Positions 23,318 to 32,224 of a stretch of 64,000 bases of DNA are shown here, piece after piece; the first letter of the stretch is position 1, and every line of letters begins with the position of its first letter. The stretch comes from DASUPK01 sp963724665 (lineage in GTDB: Bacteria; Actinomycetota; Thermoleophilia; Solirubrobacterales; 70-9): positions 124,001 to 188,000 of the forward strand of contig CAVRVH010000008.1 of NCBI GenBank assembly GCA_963724665.1. The letters run 5' to 3'. A model generated the notes under the pieces. It was not told the DNA's origin. It was given only the letters and a program-made list of their open reading frames with translations, and ran no database searches. The position numbers and the translations under genes were made by a program.

Positions 23318-26300
23318 GTGAGGAGAGTGCGGGTCGGACCGGTAGGGATTCTGGTCGCCCTGGCGTGTGCCGGAGGCGTTGCGTATGCCGCGGTCCAGGA
23401 CCCGCTCGGGGTTATCGGCCCCGCGAACGGGATCCAGCCCATCGGGCGCAAGCTCCACCCAGAGGGCCGTCTGACCCAGCTCGGGAACCTTCCGACCGGC
23501 GGCGCCATCACCCCAACGGCCGCTTCCTCTGGGCCCTGTCCACTGGACGCGGCCGCAACGACGTCCGCATCGTGCAGGTCGCGAAGACCCCGTGCGGCAA
23601 GAAGGGCAATAAGGCGAAGAAGTGCAACGGCTAGCGTGCACGGTCGCGGGGAAGGTCGGCAACGGTCGTGCAGACGATCCCCTTCCCGGGGCTGAGCGGT
23701 GGCATCGCCATGGCCCCCGACGGCCGCACCGTCTACGTCTCGGGCGTCAAGGACTCGAGCCACACGGCCGAGAAGGTCGACCCGAGCACCCCCGGCCTGC
23801 AGGGTGACGTGGTCCACGTTCTCCGCTACAACCCGAAGACCGGGATCGCGAGCCGGGCCGGGCTGATCTCTGTCCCCCCGCCGAGCGACGCGCCGGCCGC
23901 CCAGGACTTCCCGCCGGCATCGGCGAAGATCTCCTGGCCCCGGGACATCGCCGTCAGCCGCAACGGGCGCACCCTCCTGGTCGCTCTCAACCTCGCGGAC
24001 GCCGCGGCTGTGATCGACACCACCACTGGCAACGTCCGCTACGTCAACGTCGGTCACTACCCCTACGGGGCGGCGATCCGGGCTGACGGCAGGTACGGGA
24101 TGGTGACCAGCGAGACCGGGGGCACAGTCTCCGTGATCGATCTCGCCACCGTTCAGGTCGTCAAGACTGTCCAGGTGGCGCCGCGCCTCTCGCATCCGGA
24201 GGGCATGGCCGTCGATCCCGAAGGCGCCCCTTGCGTTCATCGCGAACGCCAACCAGGACACGATCACGGTGATCAACACCAACACATTCGACGTGGTCAG
24301 GACCCTGTCGGTGGAGCGCTCTCAGGGCGTCGGCAGCTCACCCACGAACGTCAGCGTCACGCCCGACGGCTGCGACCTGCTGTCGGCGGACTCGGGAGAG
24401 GACGCCGTCGCCGTCTTCGCCCTCTCGCGCGCCAAGGGCTGCGGGCAGGGGGGGAAGAAGGCGGGCAAGAAGAAGAAGAAGAAGAAGCACGGCGGAAACG
24501 GGAAGGGCGGCAAGAAGAGCACCCTGGCGGTCGCGCAGCCCGCAGCCAAGCACAAGGGCAAGGGGAAGGGGAAGTCGAATCGCCGGAAGGCCCGGCCGTT
24601 CCAGCTGGTGGGCCGCATCCCGACGGGCTCGTATCCGACGGCCGTCGCGGCGACCCCGCACGCGTCGCCAGCTCGTCTGGGTGTCGGCGCGCGGGCTCGG
24701 GGTCGGGCCGAACCCCGGAGGTCCCAACCCGGACACCGGCGACGACACCTACCTGAACCAGTACCTGCCCTCCATCGTCACCGGGGCGTCCGGGGTCCTC
24801 AACTACCCGAGCGATAAGCAAGATCCGCAAGCTCACCCCGATCGGCGAGCGCCAGGTGATTCCGGCGGACGCCCGGAGCGCGCCGCCCGACACCCCGATC
24901 CGAGCCGGCGGGCCGATCAAGCACGTCTTCTACATCGTCCGGGAGAACCGCACCTACGACCAGATGCTCGGCGATGACCCGCGCGGCGATGGCGATCCGT
25001 CGCTGGACGCTGTTCAACAACTCGATCACGCCGAACCTGCATGCACTCGCACAGCGCTTCCCATTGCTAGACCACGTCTACGCCAACTCGGAGGCCTCGA
25101 TCGACGGTCACTACTGGACCGCCGCCGGCGCGGTCTCCGACTACGTGACCAAGAACTGGCACCAGAACTACGCCGGTCGCAATCGGCCGTACGACTTCGG
25201 CTCGTACGTGGTCAGCGCGCCGCCCAAGGGCTACATCTTCCAGCGCATGCTGAAGGAGGGGGTCTCCTTCTACAACTACGGGGAGGGGCTGGCCGGCATC
25301 TCGCCGTTCGCCGACAAGGACCGGACGCCTGCGGAGACCGCAGGAAAACGGCCAGGTGCTCAACACCAGCCACAGCGACGTTCAGCTCAACGATCCAAGC
25401 GCGTGCTACGACAGCGACATCTCGATATTCGATACCCCGGCCATCGGCCCGAAGACCGGGGACGTCTACGACTCGACGCCTGCCGCCGGGGGCGAACCCC
25501 GGCGACACATCGAGATTCACTGCTTCAAGACGCGGTTCGAAAACCAGGTCGCCTCGAATTCGGTGCCGACCTTCAACTACATCTCTCTGCCCGCTCGACC
25601 ACACGCAGGGTCTCGAGCCCGGCAAGCGCACGCCGAACGCGGACATCGCCAACAACGACTGGGGCCTCGGGCAGATGGTCGACGAGATCTCCCACTCCCC
25701 GATCTGGAACAGCTCGCTGATCCTCGTCGTCGAAGACGATTCGCAGAACGGCGCCGACCACGTCGACGCGCACCGCATCCCGGCGCTGGCGATCAGCCCC
25801 TACACCGAGCAGGGCGCGGTGGTCCACAACCGGTACGACCAGCTCTCATTCCTGCGCACCCTGGAGATCATCTCCGGCATGCAGTCCACGAACCTCGCCG
25901 AGGCGCTGGCTGTCCCGCTCTATGACGCCTTCGCCCCAACGCGGGCAACTCGGCGCCGTACAACGCGATCATGCCGAGCGTGAACATGACCGCGACGAAT
26001 CCCAACACGCGCAGAGAACGCGCCGCGTCCGAAGGGCCTCGATCTGGAGGGCACCGACCAGGTCCCGCAGGACGTCGCTCGACGCGATGCTCTGGCACTA
26101 CCGCCACGGCTTCAAGTCGGCGCCTCCGCCGGCGGGCCCGAATGCCTCGAGTCGAGGACAGCACCGCGCGCGACGCCGGAACTCGGTCGACTTCAAGGGG
26201 ATCGCGCGTCAGATCGGAGCAGATGCCAGGCAGAGGTCGCCCGCCGGGGCAACCTACGACGGCTGGCTAAGCGGCCCGCGCGGCCGACTCGACGATCAGA
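23318..26300 (+). pseudogene. Broken gene: secreted beta-propeller plus phosphoesterase-family protein
   Basis: The gene starts at a GTG (23318) with a signal-like segment ILVALACAGGVAYAAV. Homologous text then continues in changing frames. Propeller repeats come first (HPEGRLTQLGNL; NGRFLWALSTGRGRNDV; SGGIAMAPDGRTVYVSG; WPRDIAVSRNGRTLLVALN; AFIANANQDTITVINTNTFD; NVSVTPDGCDLLSADSG), then a Lys-rich linker (24450-24600). The phosphoesterase domain follows (HVFYIVRENRTYDQMLGD; YANSEASIDGHYWTAAGA; FENQVASNSVPTFNYISLP; NNDWGLGQMVDEISHS; LVVEDDSQNGADHVDAHR; LDAMLWHYRHGFKSAP). I count at least ten one-base frame changes near 23515, 24225, 24665, 24815, 25010, 25345, 25490, 25530, 25590, 25935, 26010 and 26090. 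The 3' end is uncertain. It is either a pseudogene or a stretch of poor consensus. Confidence 0.75.
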
Positions 26301-26463
26301 GCACCACGCCGCGGCGGTCGAGCTCGGAGCCCGCCAGGAACATCCTGCCAACTCCGCGTCTCTCGGACTCGGTCCTGGCGACGTGACAGGCATCGTCACG
26401 GTCGAGCCCGCTGGCAAGCAACTTCTGCCCGTGGCTGTGATCCAGAAAGAGAACGTCGTACAC
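26296..26463 (-). CDS. Small conserved-looking protein (55 aa)
   Basis: 55 aa from a GTG at 26463 with AGGAGG 8 bases upstream, a strong ribosome site. The sequence runs VYDVLFLDHSHGQKLLASG then DDACHVARTESERRGVGRMF and ends LAGSELDRRGVVL. The pattern of a helix with Ala/Arg followed by GVGRMFLAGSE is one I associate with short actinobacterial proteins of unknown function, but I cannot name a family. It lies antisense to the unclear 3' end of the broken phosphoesterase gene and divergent from the mutase small subunit. Confidence 0.6.
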   Translation of the reverse strand: MYDVLFLDHSHGQKLLASGLDRDDACHVARTESERRGVGRMFLAGSELDRRGVVL

Positions 26464-26531
26464 CGCTGTGCCTCCTGTTGAACCGATTCCCCTACGCACT
26501 ACTCATTCTCGTATCGGGATAACGCGCTTGA

Positions 26532-26562
26532 AACCGTAGAAACCTGCGGTTGAACTACGGTT
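26532..26562. promoter_or_regulatory. Nested inverted repeats upstream of the mutase small subunit
   Basis: AACCGTAG (26532-26539) and CTACGGTT (26555-26562) are exact inverted repeats. Between them AACC-TGC-GGTT (26541-26551) is another. CGGTT is repeated on one strand. The site lies in the 131-bp gap between the 55-aa gene and the mutase small subunit, so it may be an operator for either or both. No cobalamin riboswitch features are visible. Confidence 0.45.
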
Positions 26563-26594
26563 AACTCGCCATTGAACGAACGCATGACTGAATA

Positions 26595-27014
26595 GTGCCT
26601 ACCGAAGCAGCCAGAAAAATCAGGATCGTGGTCGCCAAGCCCGGACTCGACGGTCACGACCGCGGAGCGAAGATCATCGCCCGCGCTCTGCGCGATGCCG
26701 GTATGGAGGTGATCTACACGGGCCTGCACCAGACGCCCGAGCAGATCGCTGAGACCGCCATCCAGGAGGACGCCGATGCGGTCGGCCTCTCGATCCTCTC
26801 GGGCGCGCATATGACGCTCGTTCCCCGCGTCGTCGAGCTGCTCTCGGAACAGGGCGCCGAGGACGTCGTGGTGACGGTGGGAGGGACGATCCCGGCCGAC
26901 GACATCCCGGAGCTCAAGAAGCTCGGGGTCGCCGAGGTCTTCACTCCGGGTGCGCCGACCGACGAGATCGTCGAGTTCGTGCGGCGCGCGGTCGCAGCGC
27001 GCGAACCGGCCTAG
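26595..27014 (+). CDS. B12-binding small subunit of acyl-CoA mutase (IcmB-like)
   Basis: 139 aa, GTG start. A flavodoxin-like cobalamin domain. The base-off/His-on motif DxHxxG is seen in KPGLDGHDRGAKII (His near residue 22), followed by GLHQTPEQIAETAIQEDADA, GLSILSGAHMTL and TVGGTIPADDIPELKKLG. It supplies adenosylcobalamin to the large subunit at 21649. Split large and small subunits of ~550 and ~140 aa are typical of isobutyryl-CoA mutase and related enzymes. No clear ribosome site precedes the GTG, so leaderless translation is possible. The intervening 3.3 kb holds the broken gene. Confidence 0.92.
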   Translation: MPTEAARKIRIVVAKPGLDGHDRGAKIIARALRDAGMEVIYTGLHQTPEQIAETAIQEDADAVGLSILSGAHMTLVPRVVELLSEQGAEDVVVTVGGTIPADDIPELKKLGVAEVFTPGAPTDEIVEFVRRAVAAREPA

Positions 27015-27047
27015 ATGCGGGGGCGCGCGTCAGCGCGACCCGTTTGA

Positions 27048-27272
27048 TCAGTATGCGTACCCGCCGCTGCTGCCGCCGCTCGAGCTGGTGTTGCCCGCCG
27101 CAGTCCCGCCGGTGGTGGCGGTCGAGCCGCCGCTGCTAGCCGAGCTGCCGGTCGCTGCCGGGGTGGCCGAATTGGTCGAGCTGTCGTTGCTGCTGCCGCC
27201 ACACGCAGCCAGGCCGATGCCGAGGGCGAGGCTGCACGCGCCGGCAAGAATCAAACGATGTATGCGCTTCAC
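27048..27272 (-). CDS. Small Ser/Gly/Thr-rich lipoprotein
   Basis: 74 aa from a GTG at 27272 with AAGGAG 6 bases upstream. The signal peptide VKRIHRLILAGACSLALGIG ends at a lipobox LAAC, giving a lipid-modified Cys near residue 24. The mature part is only Gly, Ser, Thr, Ala and Asn (SSNDSSTNSATPAATGSSA and onward), ending GGYAY. It is probably a surface lipoprotein without a fold. It is divergent from the ECF sigma gene and may be one of its targets. Confidence 0.7.
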   Translation of the reverse strand: MKRIHRLILAGACSLALGIGLAACGGSSNDSSTNSATPAATGSSASSGGSTATTGGTAAGNTSSSGGSSGGYAY

Positions 27273-27345
27273 GGGCGCTCCTTTACCTTGGTGAGGTGGT
27301 GTTTCTTGATCCCCCCTCGCCCCTACTACGCTCGCCGGGGCAGCC

Positions 27346-27371
27346 GGGATTGGGGCGGCGCAATCAATCCC
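27346..27371. promoter_or_regulatory. Inverted repeat in the sigma/lipoprotein divergent region
   Basis: GGGATTG (27346-27352) and CAATCCC (27365-27371) form a 7-bp inverted repeat with a 12-base spacer, directly before the sigma factor gene. It could be an operator or a leader hairpin; no poly-U follows. Confidence 0.35.
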
Positions 27372-27399
27372 AAATCGCATGCCGAACGTAGGAAATGAC

Positions 27400-27951
27400 G
27401 TGGACCCCTCCGACGAGGCACTGCTCGCAGGTTTCGCGACCGGCGACCCGCGCACCGCGGCAGCCTTCGTGCGCCGCTTCCAGGGGCGCGTCTTCGGCCT
27501 TGCGCTGACCATCGTCCGCCAGCCCGCGCTCGCGGAGGAGGTGTCCCAGGAGACCTTTGCCCGGGTCTACCGGCACGCCGGCAATTACGACGCCCGCAAG
27601 GGCCGGGTTTCCACCTGGCTGCTCTCGATCGCTCGCAACCTGGCGATCGACATCACCCGGATGAAGCGCCTCGATCCGGTCGATCCGGAGGTGATCGCCG
27701 CGGAGATCTCGATCGACAATCAGGTTCCCGGCGCGGACGAGGCGGGTCTGCAGCCGGATGAGCGCGAACAGCTCCGCTCGGCGATCACGGACCTGCCTGA
27801 TGACCAGCGACGCGCGCTGGTGCTCTCGGCCTACATGGGGCGGACTGCCCGCGAGATCAGCGATCTCGACGACGTCCCGCTCGGCACCGTCAAGACCCGA
27901 ATCCGCACGGCGATGATCAAGTTGCGCTCGGAGATGGAGGTGTTCGAGTAG
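27400..27951 (+). CDS. ECF-type RNA polymerase sigma factor
   Basis: 183 aa from the GTG at 27400, chosen for TAGGA 6 bases upstream; an ATG at 27379 would add seven residues. Region 2 is seen in FVRRFQGRVFGLALTIVRQP and EEVSQETFARVYRHAGNYD. Region 4 is seen in DLPDDQRRALVLSAYMGRTAREISDLDDVPLGTVKTRIRTAM. It directs RNA polymerase to a small regulon. The next gene overlaps its stop by one base and encodes the likely anti-sigma factor. Confidence 0.92.
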   Translation: MDPSDEALLAGFATGDPRTAAAFVRRFQGRVFGLALTIVRQPALAEEVSQETFARVYRHAGNYDARKGRVSTWLLSIARNLAIDITRMKRLDPVDPEVIAAEISIDNQVPGADEAGLQPDEREQLRSAITDLPDDQRRALVLSAYMGRTAREISDLDDVPLGTVKTRIRTAMIKLRSEMEVFE

Positions 27952-28619
27952 TGGACGCCCACTGCCAGGAGACCCGGGAGATGGCGGCCGAGCTGGCGCT
28001 CGGCATCGTCGAGGGTGAGGAGCGCGGACGCGCCCTTCAGCACCTCGCCGAGTGCCCGGACTGCCGTGCCGAGGTGGAGAAGTTCTCGGAAGTCGCCGAC
28101 GATCTGCTGCTGCTTGCCCCGCACCGAGAGGCCCCGGTGGGCTTCGAGTCGCGGGTTTTGAACGAGCTGCTCCCGGCGCCACAGCCCAGGCGCCGGCGCC
28201 GGCTGCGGCTCGTCCTCGCTCCCGCCGCCGCGGCGCTCGCGGCCGTGGGGATCACGCTCGCCGTCGTCGCTCCCGACCTGCGGCTTGCGTCCAACTATCG
28301 GCACACCCTGCAGCAGGCCAACGGCAAGGAGTTCGAGTCCTACCTTCTCCAGACCGAGGGTGGGGTGGACGCCGGCACGGTGTTCAGCTACTCGGGATCG
28401 CCGTCGTGGGTGCACATCGACGTGGATCCGGGACATCGCTTGGGGCTGACCAGCGCTGAGCTGGTCACAGACAACGGGAACCAGGTGCCGCTGCACTGGT
28501 TCAGCCTCGACCCGGCCGGTGGCTCGGGCGGCTCGATCCCGCTCGATCCCAAACACGTCTCGGTGCTCCGCCTCTCCGGTGCGCCGGGCAGCCAGCCGCT
28601 GGTCGCCAAGTTCAACTAG
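27951..28619 (+). CDS. Membrane anti-sigma factor (zinc-finger type)
   Basis: 222 aa, GTG start sharing one base with the sigma stop. The N-terminal ~60 residues have an anti-sigma zinc-finger pattern, with the conserved spacing in ALQHLAECPDCRAEVEKF (HxxxCxxC). A single transmembrane helix lies near residues 85-110 (LVLAPAAAALAAVGITLAVVA), followed by a ~110-residue extracytoplasmic domain rich in beta strands. It should hold the sigma factor inactive until an envelope signal is sensed. The signal is unknown. Confidence 0.85.
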   Translation: MDAHCQETREMAAELALGIVEGEERGRALQHLAECPDCRAEVEKFSEVADDLLLLAPHREAPVGFESRVLNELLPAPQPRRRRRLRLVLAPAAAALAAVGITLAVVAPDLRLASNYRHTLQQANGKEFESYLLQTEGGVDAGTVFSYSGSPSWVHIDVDPGHRLGLTSAELVTDNGNQVPLHWFSLDPAGGSGGSIPLDPKHVSVLRLSGAPGSQPLVAKFN

Positions 28620-28660
28620 CGCCATCGCGAGCCTGAGGCTCTAGCATCGGTCTCGACCGA

Positions 28661-28682
28661 TTGACTGGTCAGTCAACCAGTC
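28661..28682. promoter_or_regulatory. Palindromic TetR-type operator upstream of etfB
   Basis: TTGACTG-GT-CAGTCAA (28661-28676) is a perfect 7+7 palindrome. GACTGGT-N6-ACCAGTC (28663-28682) nests within and beyond it. A TAATAT hexamer follows at 28694. The site precedes the etfB-etfA-ETF:QO operon. Its shape fits a TetR-family regulator of fatty-acid oxidation, which is not encoded next to it. Confidence 0.55.
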
Positions 28683-28763
28683 GGGGCAGTCGCTAATATC
28701 CCGCGCCGCCCTTTGAGCGAGGGCTCCGCCGAAGAGCCACCCGATTCAAGAGAGGACCCCAAC

Positions 28764-29552
28764 TTGAAGATTTGCGTGCTCGTCAAAGAGGTCCCGGACG
28801 CCGCCGTAGACAAGCGGATCGATCCGGAGACCAAGCGCCTGGACCGCTCGGGCGAGAAGAACCTGAATCCCTTCGACACCCACGCCCTCGAGGCCGCCAT
28901 GCAGGTCAAGGAGGGCGGCGCCGACGTCGAGGAGATCGTGGCCGTGACGATGGGCCCCGACAGCGCCGTCCGCGCGCTGCACAAGGCCGTCGCGCTCGGC
29001 GCGGACCGCTCCGTCCACCTGACCGACGATGCCCTCACCGGCTCCGACGTCTGCGCCACGGGCTACGCCCTGGCGAAGGTCCTGGAGGCCGAGAGCCCCG
29101 ACCTGGTGCTGCTCGGCCAGCAGTCCGATGACGGCGAGTGCTACACGATCGGCGCCGTGGTGGCCGACCACCTGAAGATGCCGTCACTGACCCAGGTGAT
29201 CAAGATGGACGTCGCCGACGGCAAGCTCACCTGTGAGCGCCAGGCCGAGTACGGCTACGACACCGTCGAGATCGAGATGCCGGCGGTGATCAGCGTCGGA
29301 GACGCGATCAACGAGCCGCGCTATCCGAGCCTGAAGGCGATCATGGGCGCCAAGAAGAAGCCGCTCGACACCAAGGCGATCGGCGACGTCGGCATCGAGG
29401 GCGACCGGGTCGGCGAGAGCGGTTCCCGCACCGCCGTGCTCGAGCTCAAGCCCCCTCCAGCCAAGGAGGCCGGCGAGATCATCGAGGACGAGGACACCAA
29501 CGAGACGGTCGAGAAGATCGTCGCCTGGCTCGAGGAAAGGAAGCTGATCTAA
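28764..29552 (+). CDS. etfB: Electron transfer flavoprotein beta subunit
   Basis: 262 aa from a TTG at 28764 (MKICVLVKEVPDAAVDKRID), chosen because AGAGGA lies 8 bases upstream and homology starts there; an open TTG at 28713 lacks a ribosome site. Family marks are LNPFDTHALEAAMQVKEGG, VAVTMGPDSAVRALHKAVALGADR and LVLLGQQSDDGECYTIGAVVA-type text (QQSDDGECYTIGAVVADHL). It holds AMP and half of the FAD site and takes electrons from acyl-CoA dehydrogenases. It is the first gene of the operon with etfA and ETF:quinone oxidoreductase. Confidence 0.93.
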   Translation: MKICVLVKEVPDAAVDKRIDPETKRLDRSGEKNLNPFDTHALEAAMQVKEGGADVEEIVAVTMGPDSAVRALHKAVALGADRSVHLTDDALTGSDVCATGYALAKVLEAESPDLVLLGQQSDDGECYTIGAVVADHLKMPSLTQVIKMDVADGKLTCERQAEYGYDTVEIEMPAVISVGDAINEPRYPSLKAIMGAKKKPLDTKAIGDVGIEGDRVGESGSRTAVLELKPPPAKEAGEIIEDEDTNETVEKIVAWLEERKLI

Positions 29553-30527
29553 ATGGGAGGCATCCTGGTCTACGCCCTGCACGACGACGAGGGCAACTTC
29601 AACAAGAACTCCCTTGGCGCCCTCTCCGAGGCGGCGAAGCTCGCCGGCGAGCTGGGCACCGAGGCGGCGGCAGTGGTGGTTGGCGACGTCGCCGATGACG
29701 CCGCCGCCGGCCTGGGCGCCTATGGCGTGAAGAACGTCTACCGCTGCAAGGAGGCCCCAGAGGGCCTCGCCCAGCCGATCGTCGACGTCATGGCGAAGGT
29801 CATGACCGACAACGACTTCTCCTACGCGCTCTTCGGAGGAGGACTGCTGGGCTTCGAGATCGGCGCCGGCCTTACGGCCCGCCTGAACGGCGGAGTGACC
29901 ATGGAGGTCACCGCGGTCAATGTGGTCGACGGCAAGCTGGTTGCCGAGCGGCCCATCCTGCAGGACTCGCAGATCGCCGACGTCGGCTATGTCGAGGAGC
30001 CCGGAATCATCATCGGGCGCCTCAACGCGTTCGACGAGAACGAGACCGGCGGCACGGCCGAGGTCGAGGACGTCGCTGTCGAGCTCTCGGAGTGGTCGAC
30101 GAAGGCCAGGATGGTCACTCGCGGCGAGCAGCGCGGCGCCGACGTCGACATCGAGGGCGCCGACATACTGGTCGGCGGCGGTCGCGGGCTCGGCAAGAAG
30201 GAGAATTTCGAGCTCGCCGAGCAGCTGTCCGACTCGATGGGCGGCGCCGTGGCGGCGACGCGTGCGGTCGTCGACGCGGGTTGGTACCCGTATGCGGCGC
30301 AGATCGGTCAGACCGGTAAGACGGTCGCCCCGAAGCTGTACCTGGCGCTCGGGATCTCCGGCGCGATCCAGCACAAGGTCGGCATGCAGAACTCGGAGAA
30401 CATCCTTGCCATCAACAAGGACCAGAACGCTCCGATCTTCGAGTTCTCGGACCTCGGCGTGGTGGGCGACCTCCACAAGATCGTCCCCAAGCTCACCGAG
30501 GCGATCAAGGCCAAGAAGGGCGGCTGA
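29553..30527 (+). CDS. etfA: Electron transfer flavoprotein alpha subunit
   Basis: 324 aa, starting directly after the etfB stop. The C-terminal FAD-binding domain shows VGGGRGLGKKENFELAEQL, AAQIGQTGKTVAPKLYLALG, SGAIQHKVGMQNSENILAIN and KDQNAPIFEFSDLGVVGDL, all classical. It forms the ETF heterodimer with EtfB and delivers electrons to the quinone oxidoreductase encoded next, whose ATG shares one base with this stop. Confidence 0.95.
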   Translation: MGGILVYALHDDEGNFNKNSLGALSEAAKLAGELGTEAAAVVVGDVADDAAAGLGAYGVKNVYRCKEAPEGLAQPIVDVMAKVMTDNDFSYALFGGGLLGFEIGAGLTARLNGGVTMEVTAVNVVDGKLVAERPILQDSQIADVGYVEEPGIIIGRLNAFDENETGGTAEVEDVAVELSEWSTKARMVTRGEQRGADVDIEGADILVGGGRGLGKKENFELAEQLSDSMGGAVAATRAVVDAGWYPYAAQIGQTGKTVAPKLYLALGISGAIQHKVGMQNSENILAINKDQNAPIFEFSDLGVVGDLHKIVPKLTEAIKAKKGG

Positions 30528-32224
30528 TGCCCGTCGAGCCCGCTGAGTATCCGCCGCCTGTCAAGCCGGCGGAGGAGTTCATCACAGGCATAACCGATCC
30601 CGAAGAGGAGCGGATCGAGGTCGGCGTGGCGATCGTCGGGGGAGGCCCCGCCGGACTCGCCTGCGCGAACAAGCTCATGCAGCTGCTGGAGAACGAACCC
30701 GAGTTGACCGAGAAGCTGGGTGAGGTCCCGGTCGCCGTCATCGAGAAGGGCAAGACTCCGGGCGCGCACCTGCTCTCGGGGGCGAACATGAAGCCGTCGG
30801 CGATGCAGGAGCTCTTCCCCGACCTCGATCCCTCGGACTGGCCCGTCTACCAGGAGGTCACCAAGGACGCGGTCTACCTCCTCACCAAGAAGATGGCGTT
30901 GCCTCTGGTGCCCATGCCGCCCAACTTCCGGAACCACGGCAACTACGTGACCTCGGTCGCGAAGCTCGGCCGCTTCCTCGCCGAGAAGGCCGAGGAGGCC
31001 GGCGTCTACATCCTCAGCGAGACCTCCGCGGACAAGCTGCTGGTCGAGGACCGCATCGTCCGCGGCGTCCGCTCCGGCGACAAGGGCCGCGGCAAGGACG
31101 GCGAGGAGCTCTCCAACTTCGAACCCGGGTCCGACGTGGTCGCCAAGGCCACCCTGCTCGCCGAGGGCACGCTCGGCCATCTGACGGGTGCCGCGCTCGA
31201 CTACTTCGACCTGCGCGGCCCGAACGCGCAGCGCTGGGAGATCGGCGTCAAGGAGGTCTGGGAGGTCGAGAAGCCCCTGGACCGGGTCATCCACACGATG
31301 GGCTGGCCGCTGCGCAAGCGCGCCAAGTGGAACGAGTTCGGCGGCAGCTTCATCTACCCGATGGGCGAGGACAAGGTCGGGCTCGGCCTCGTCGTCGGCC
31401 TCGACACCACCGACGCCACCTTCTCCTGTCACGACGCCCTGCAGGAGCTCAAGGAGCATCCGTTCGTCAAGAAGATCCTCGACGGCGGCACACGGGTGGG
31501 CTGGGGCGCCAAGACGATCCCGTCGGGCGGCTACTGGTCGATGCCGAAGCGGCTCTCCAGCCCGGGCATGATGATCGCCGGCGACGCCGCCGGGATGGTC
31601 AACGTGCCGACGCTGAAGGGCATCCACTATGCGATGCACGCCGGCATGTACGCGGCTGAGGCGATCGTCGAGTCGCTCAAGCAGGACTCGGTCAACTTCG
31701 AGAACTACGAGCGCAAGGTGAAGAAGTCGATCATCGAGGATGACCTGTTCGAGTCACGCAACATGCGCCAGGTCTTCTCGAAGGGCTTCTTCATCGGCGG
31801 TGCCCTCGCCAGCGCGATGACCATCACCAAGGGCCGTTTCCCCGGAGGTCACTGGAAGGCGGAGTCGGACGCCGAGATTCCCGTTGAGATCGACGGCGCC
31901 GCGAAGAGCTACCCGAAGCCGGACAACAAGTACCTCTACGACAAGCTCAACTCGGTCTTCCTCTCGGGCAATGCGACCCGCGACGATGCCCCGAACCACA
32001 TCCGTATCCAGGAGCGCGTGCCGAAGGAGATCGCGCAGACCTGGGTTTCGATGTGCCCGGCGCAGGTCTACGAGATTCCCGAGGAGCAGCTCGAGAGCGG
32101 CGCGGAGACGGTTGACGTGCACGTCACGCCTTCGAACTGCGTGCAGTGCGGTGCGATCACCGCCAAGGGCGGTCGCCTCACCCTGCCCGAGGGCGGGGAC
32201 GGGCCGCTCTACCAAGAGGTCTGA
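30527..32224 (+). CDS. ETF:quinone oxidoreductase (FixC/FixX-like)
   Basis: 565 aa. The N-terminal dinucleotide motif is VAIVGGGPAGLACANKLM (residues ~27-45) and a second FAD contact is MMIAGDAAGMVNVP. The C-terminal ~100 residues form a ferredoxin-like 4Fe-4S domain with CPAQVYEI and NCVQCGAI. The domain order and length match ETF-ubiquinone oxidoreductase, a peripheral membrane protein that reduces the quinone pool. In this operon it links acyl-CoA oxidation to respiration. Its end touches a convergent cytochrome c gene. Confidence 0.93.
   Translation: MPVEPAEYPPPVKPAEEFITGITDPEEERIEVGVAIVGGGPAGLACANKLMQLLENEPELTEKLGEVPVAVIEKGKTPGAHLLSGANMKPSAMQELFPDLDPSDWPVYQEVTKDAVYLLTKKMALPLVPMPPNFRNHGNYVTSVAKLGRFLAEKAEEAGVYILSETSADKLLVEDRIVRGVRSGDKGRGKDGEELSNFEPGSDVVAKATLLAEGTLGHLTGAALDYFDLRGPNAQRWEIGVKEVWEVEKPLDRVIHTMGWPLRKRAKWNEFGGSFIYPMGEDKVGLGLVVGLDTTDATFSCHDALQELKEHPFVKKILDGGTRVGWGAKTIPSGGYWSMPKRLSSPGMMIAGDAAGMVNVPTLKGIHYAMHAGMYAAEAIVESLKQDSVNFENYERKVKKSIIEDDLFESRNMRQVFSKGFFIGGALASAMTITKGRFPGGHWKAESDAEIPVEIDGAAKSYPKPDNKYLYDKLNSVFLSGNATRDDAPNHIRIQERVPKEIAQTWVSMCPAQVYEIPEEQLESGAETVDVHVTPSNCVQCGAITAKGGRLTLPEGGDGPLYQEV

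Noticed and set aside
24460..24500. Lys-codon run (AAG repeats) as a microsatellite or CRISPR-like repeat
   Set aside because: It is in-frame Lys-rich coding text similar to tails of other secreted proteins. There are no spacers.
26464..26594. Cobalamin riboswitch upstream of the mutase small subunit
   Set aside because: The gap is only 131 bp and lacks the conserved B12-box. Only inverted repeats were found.
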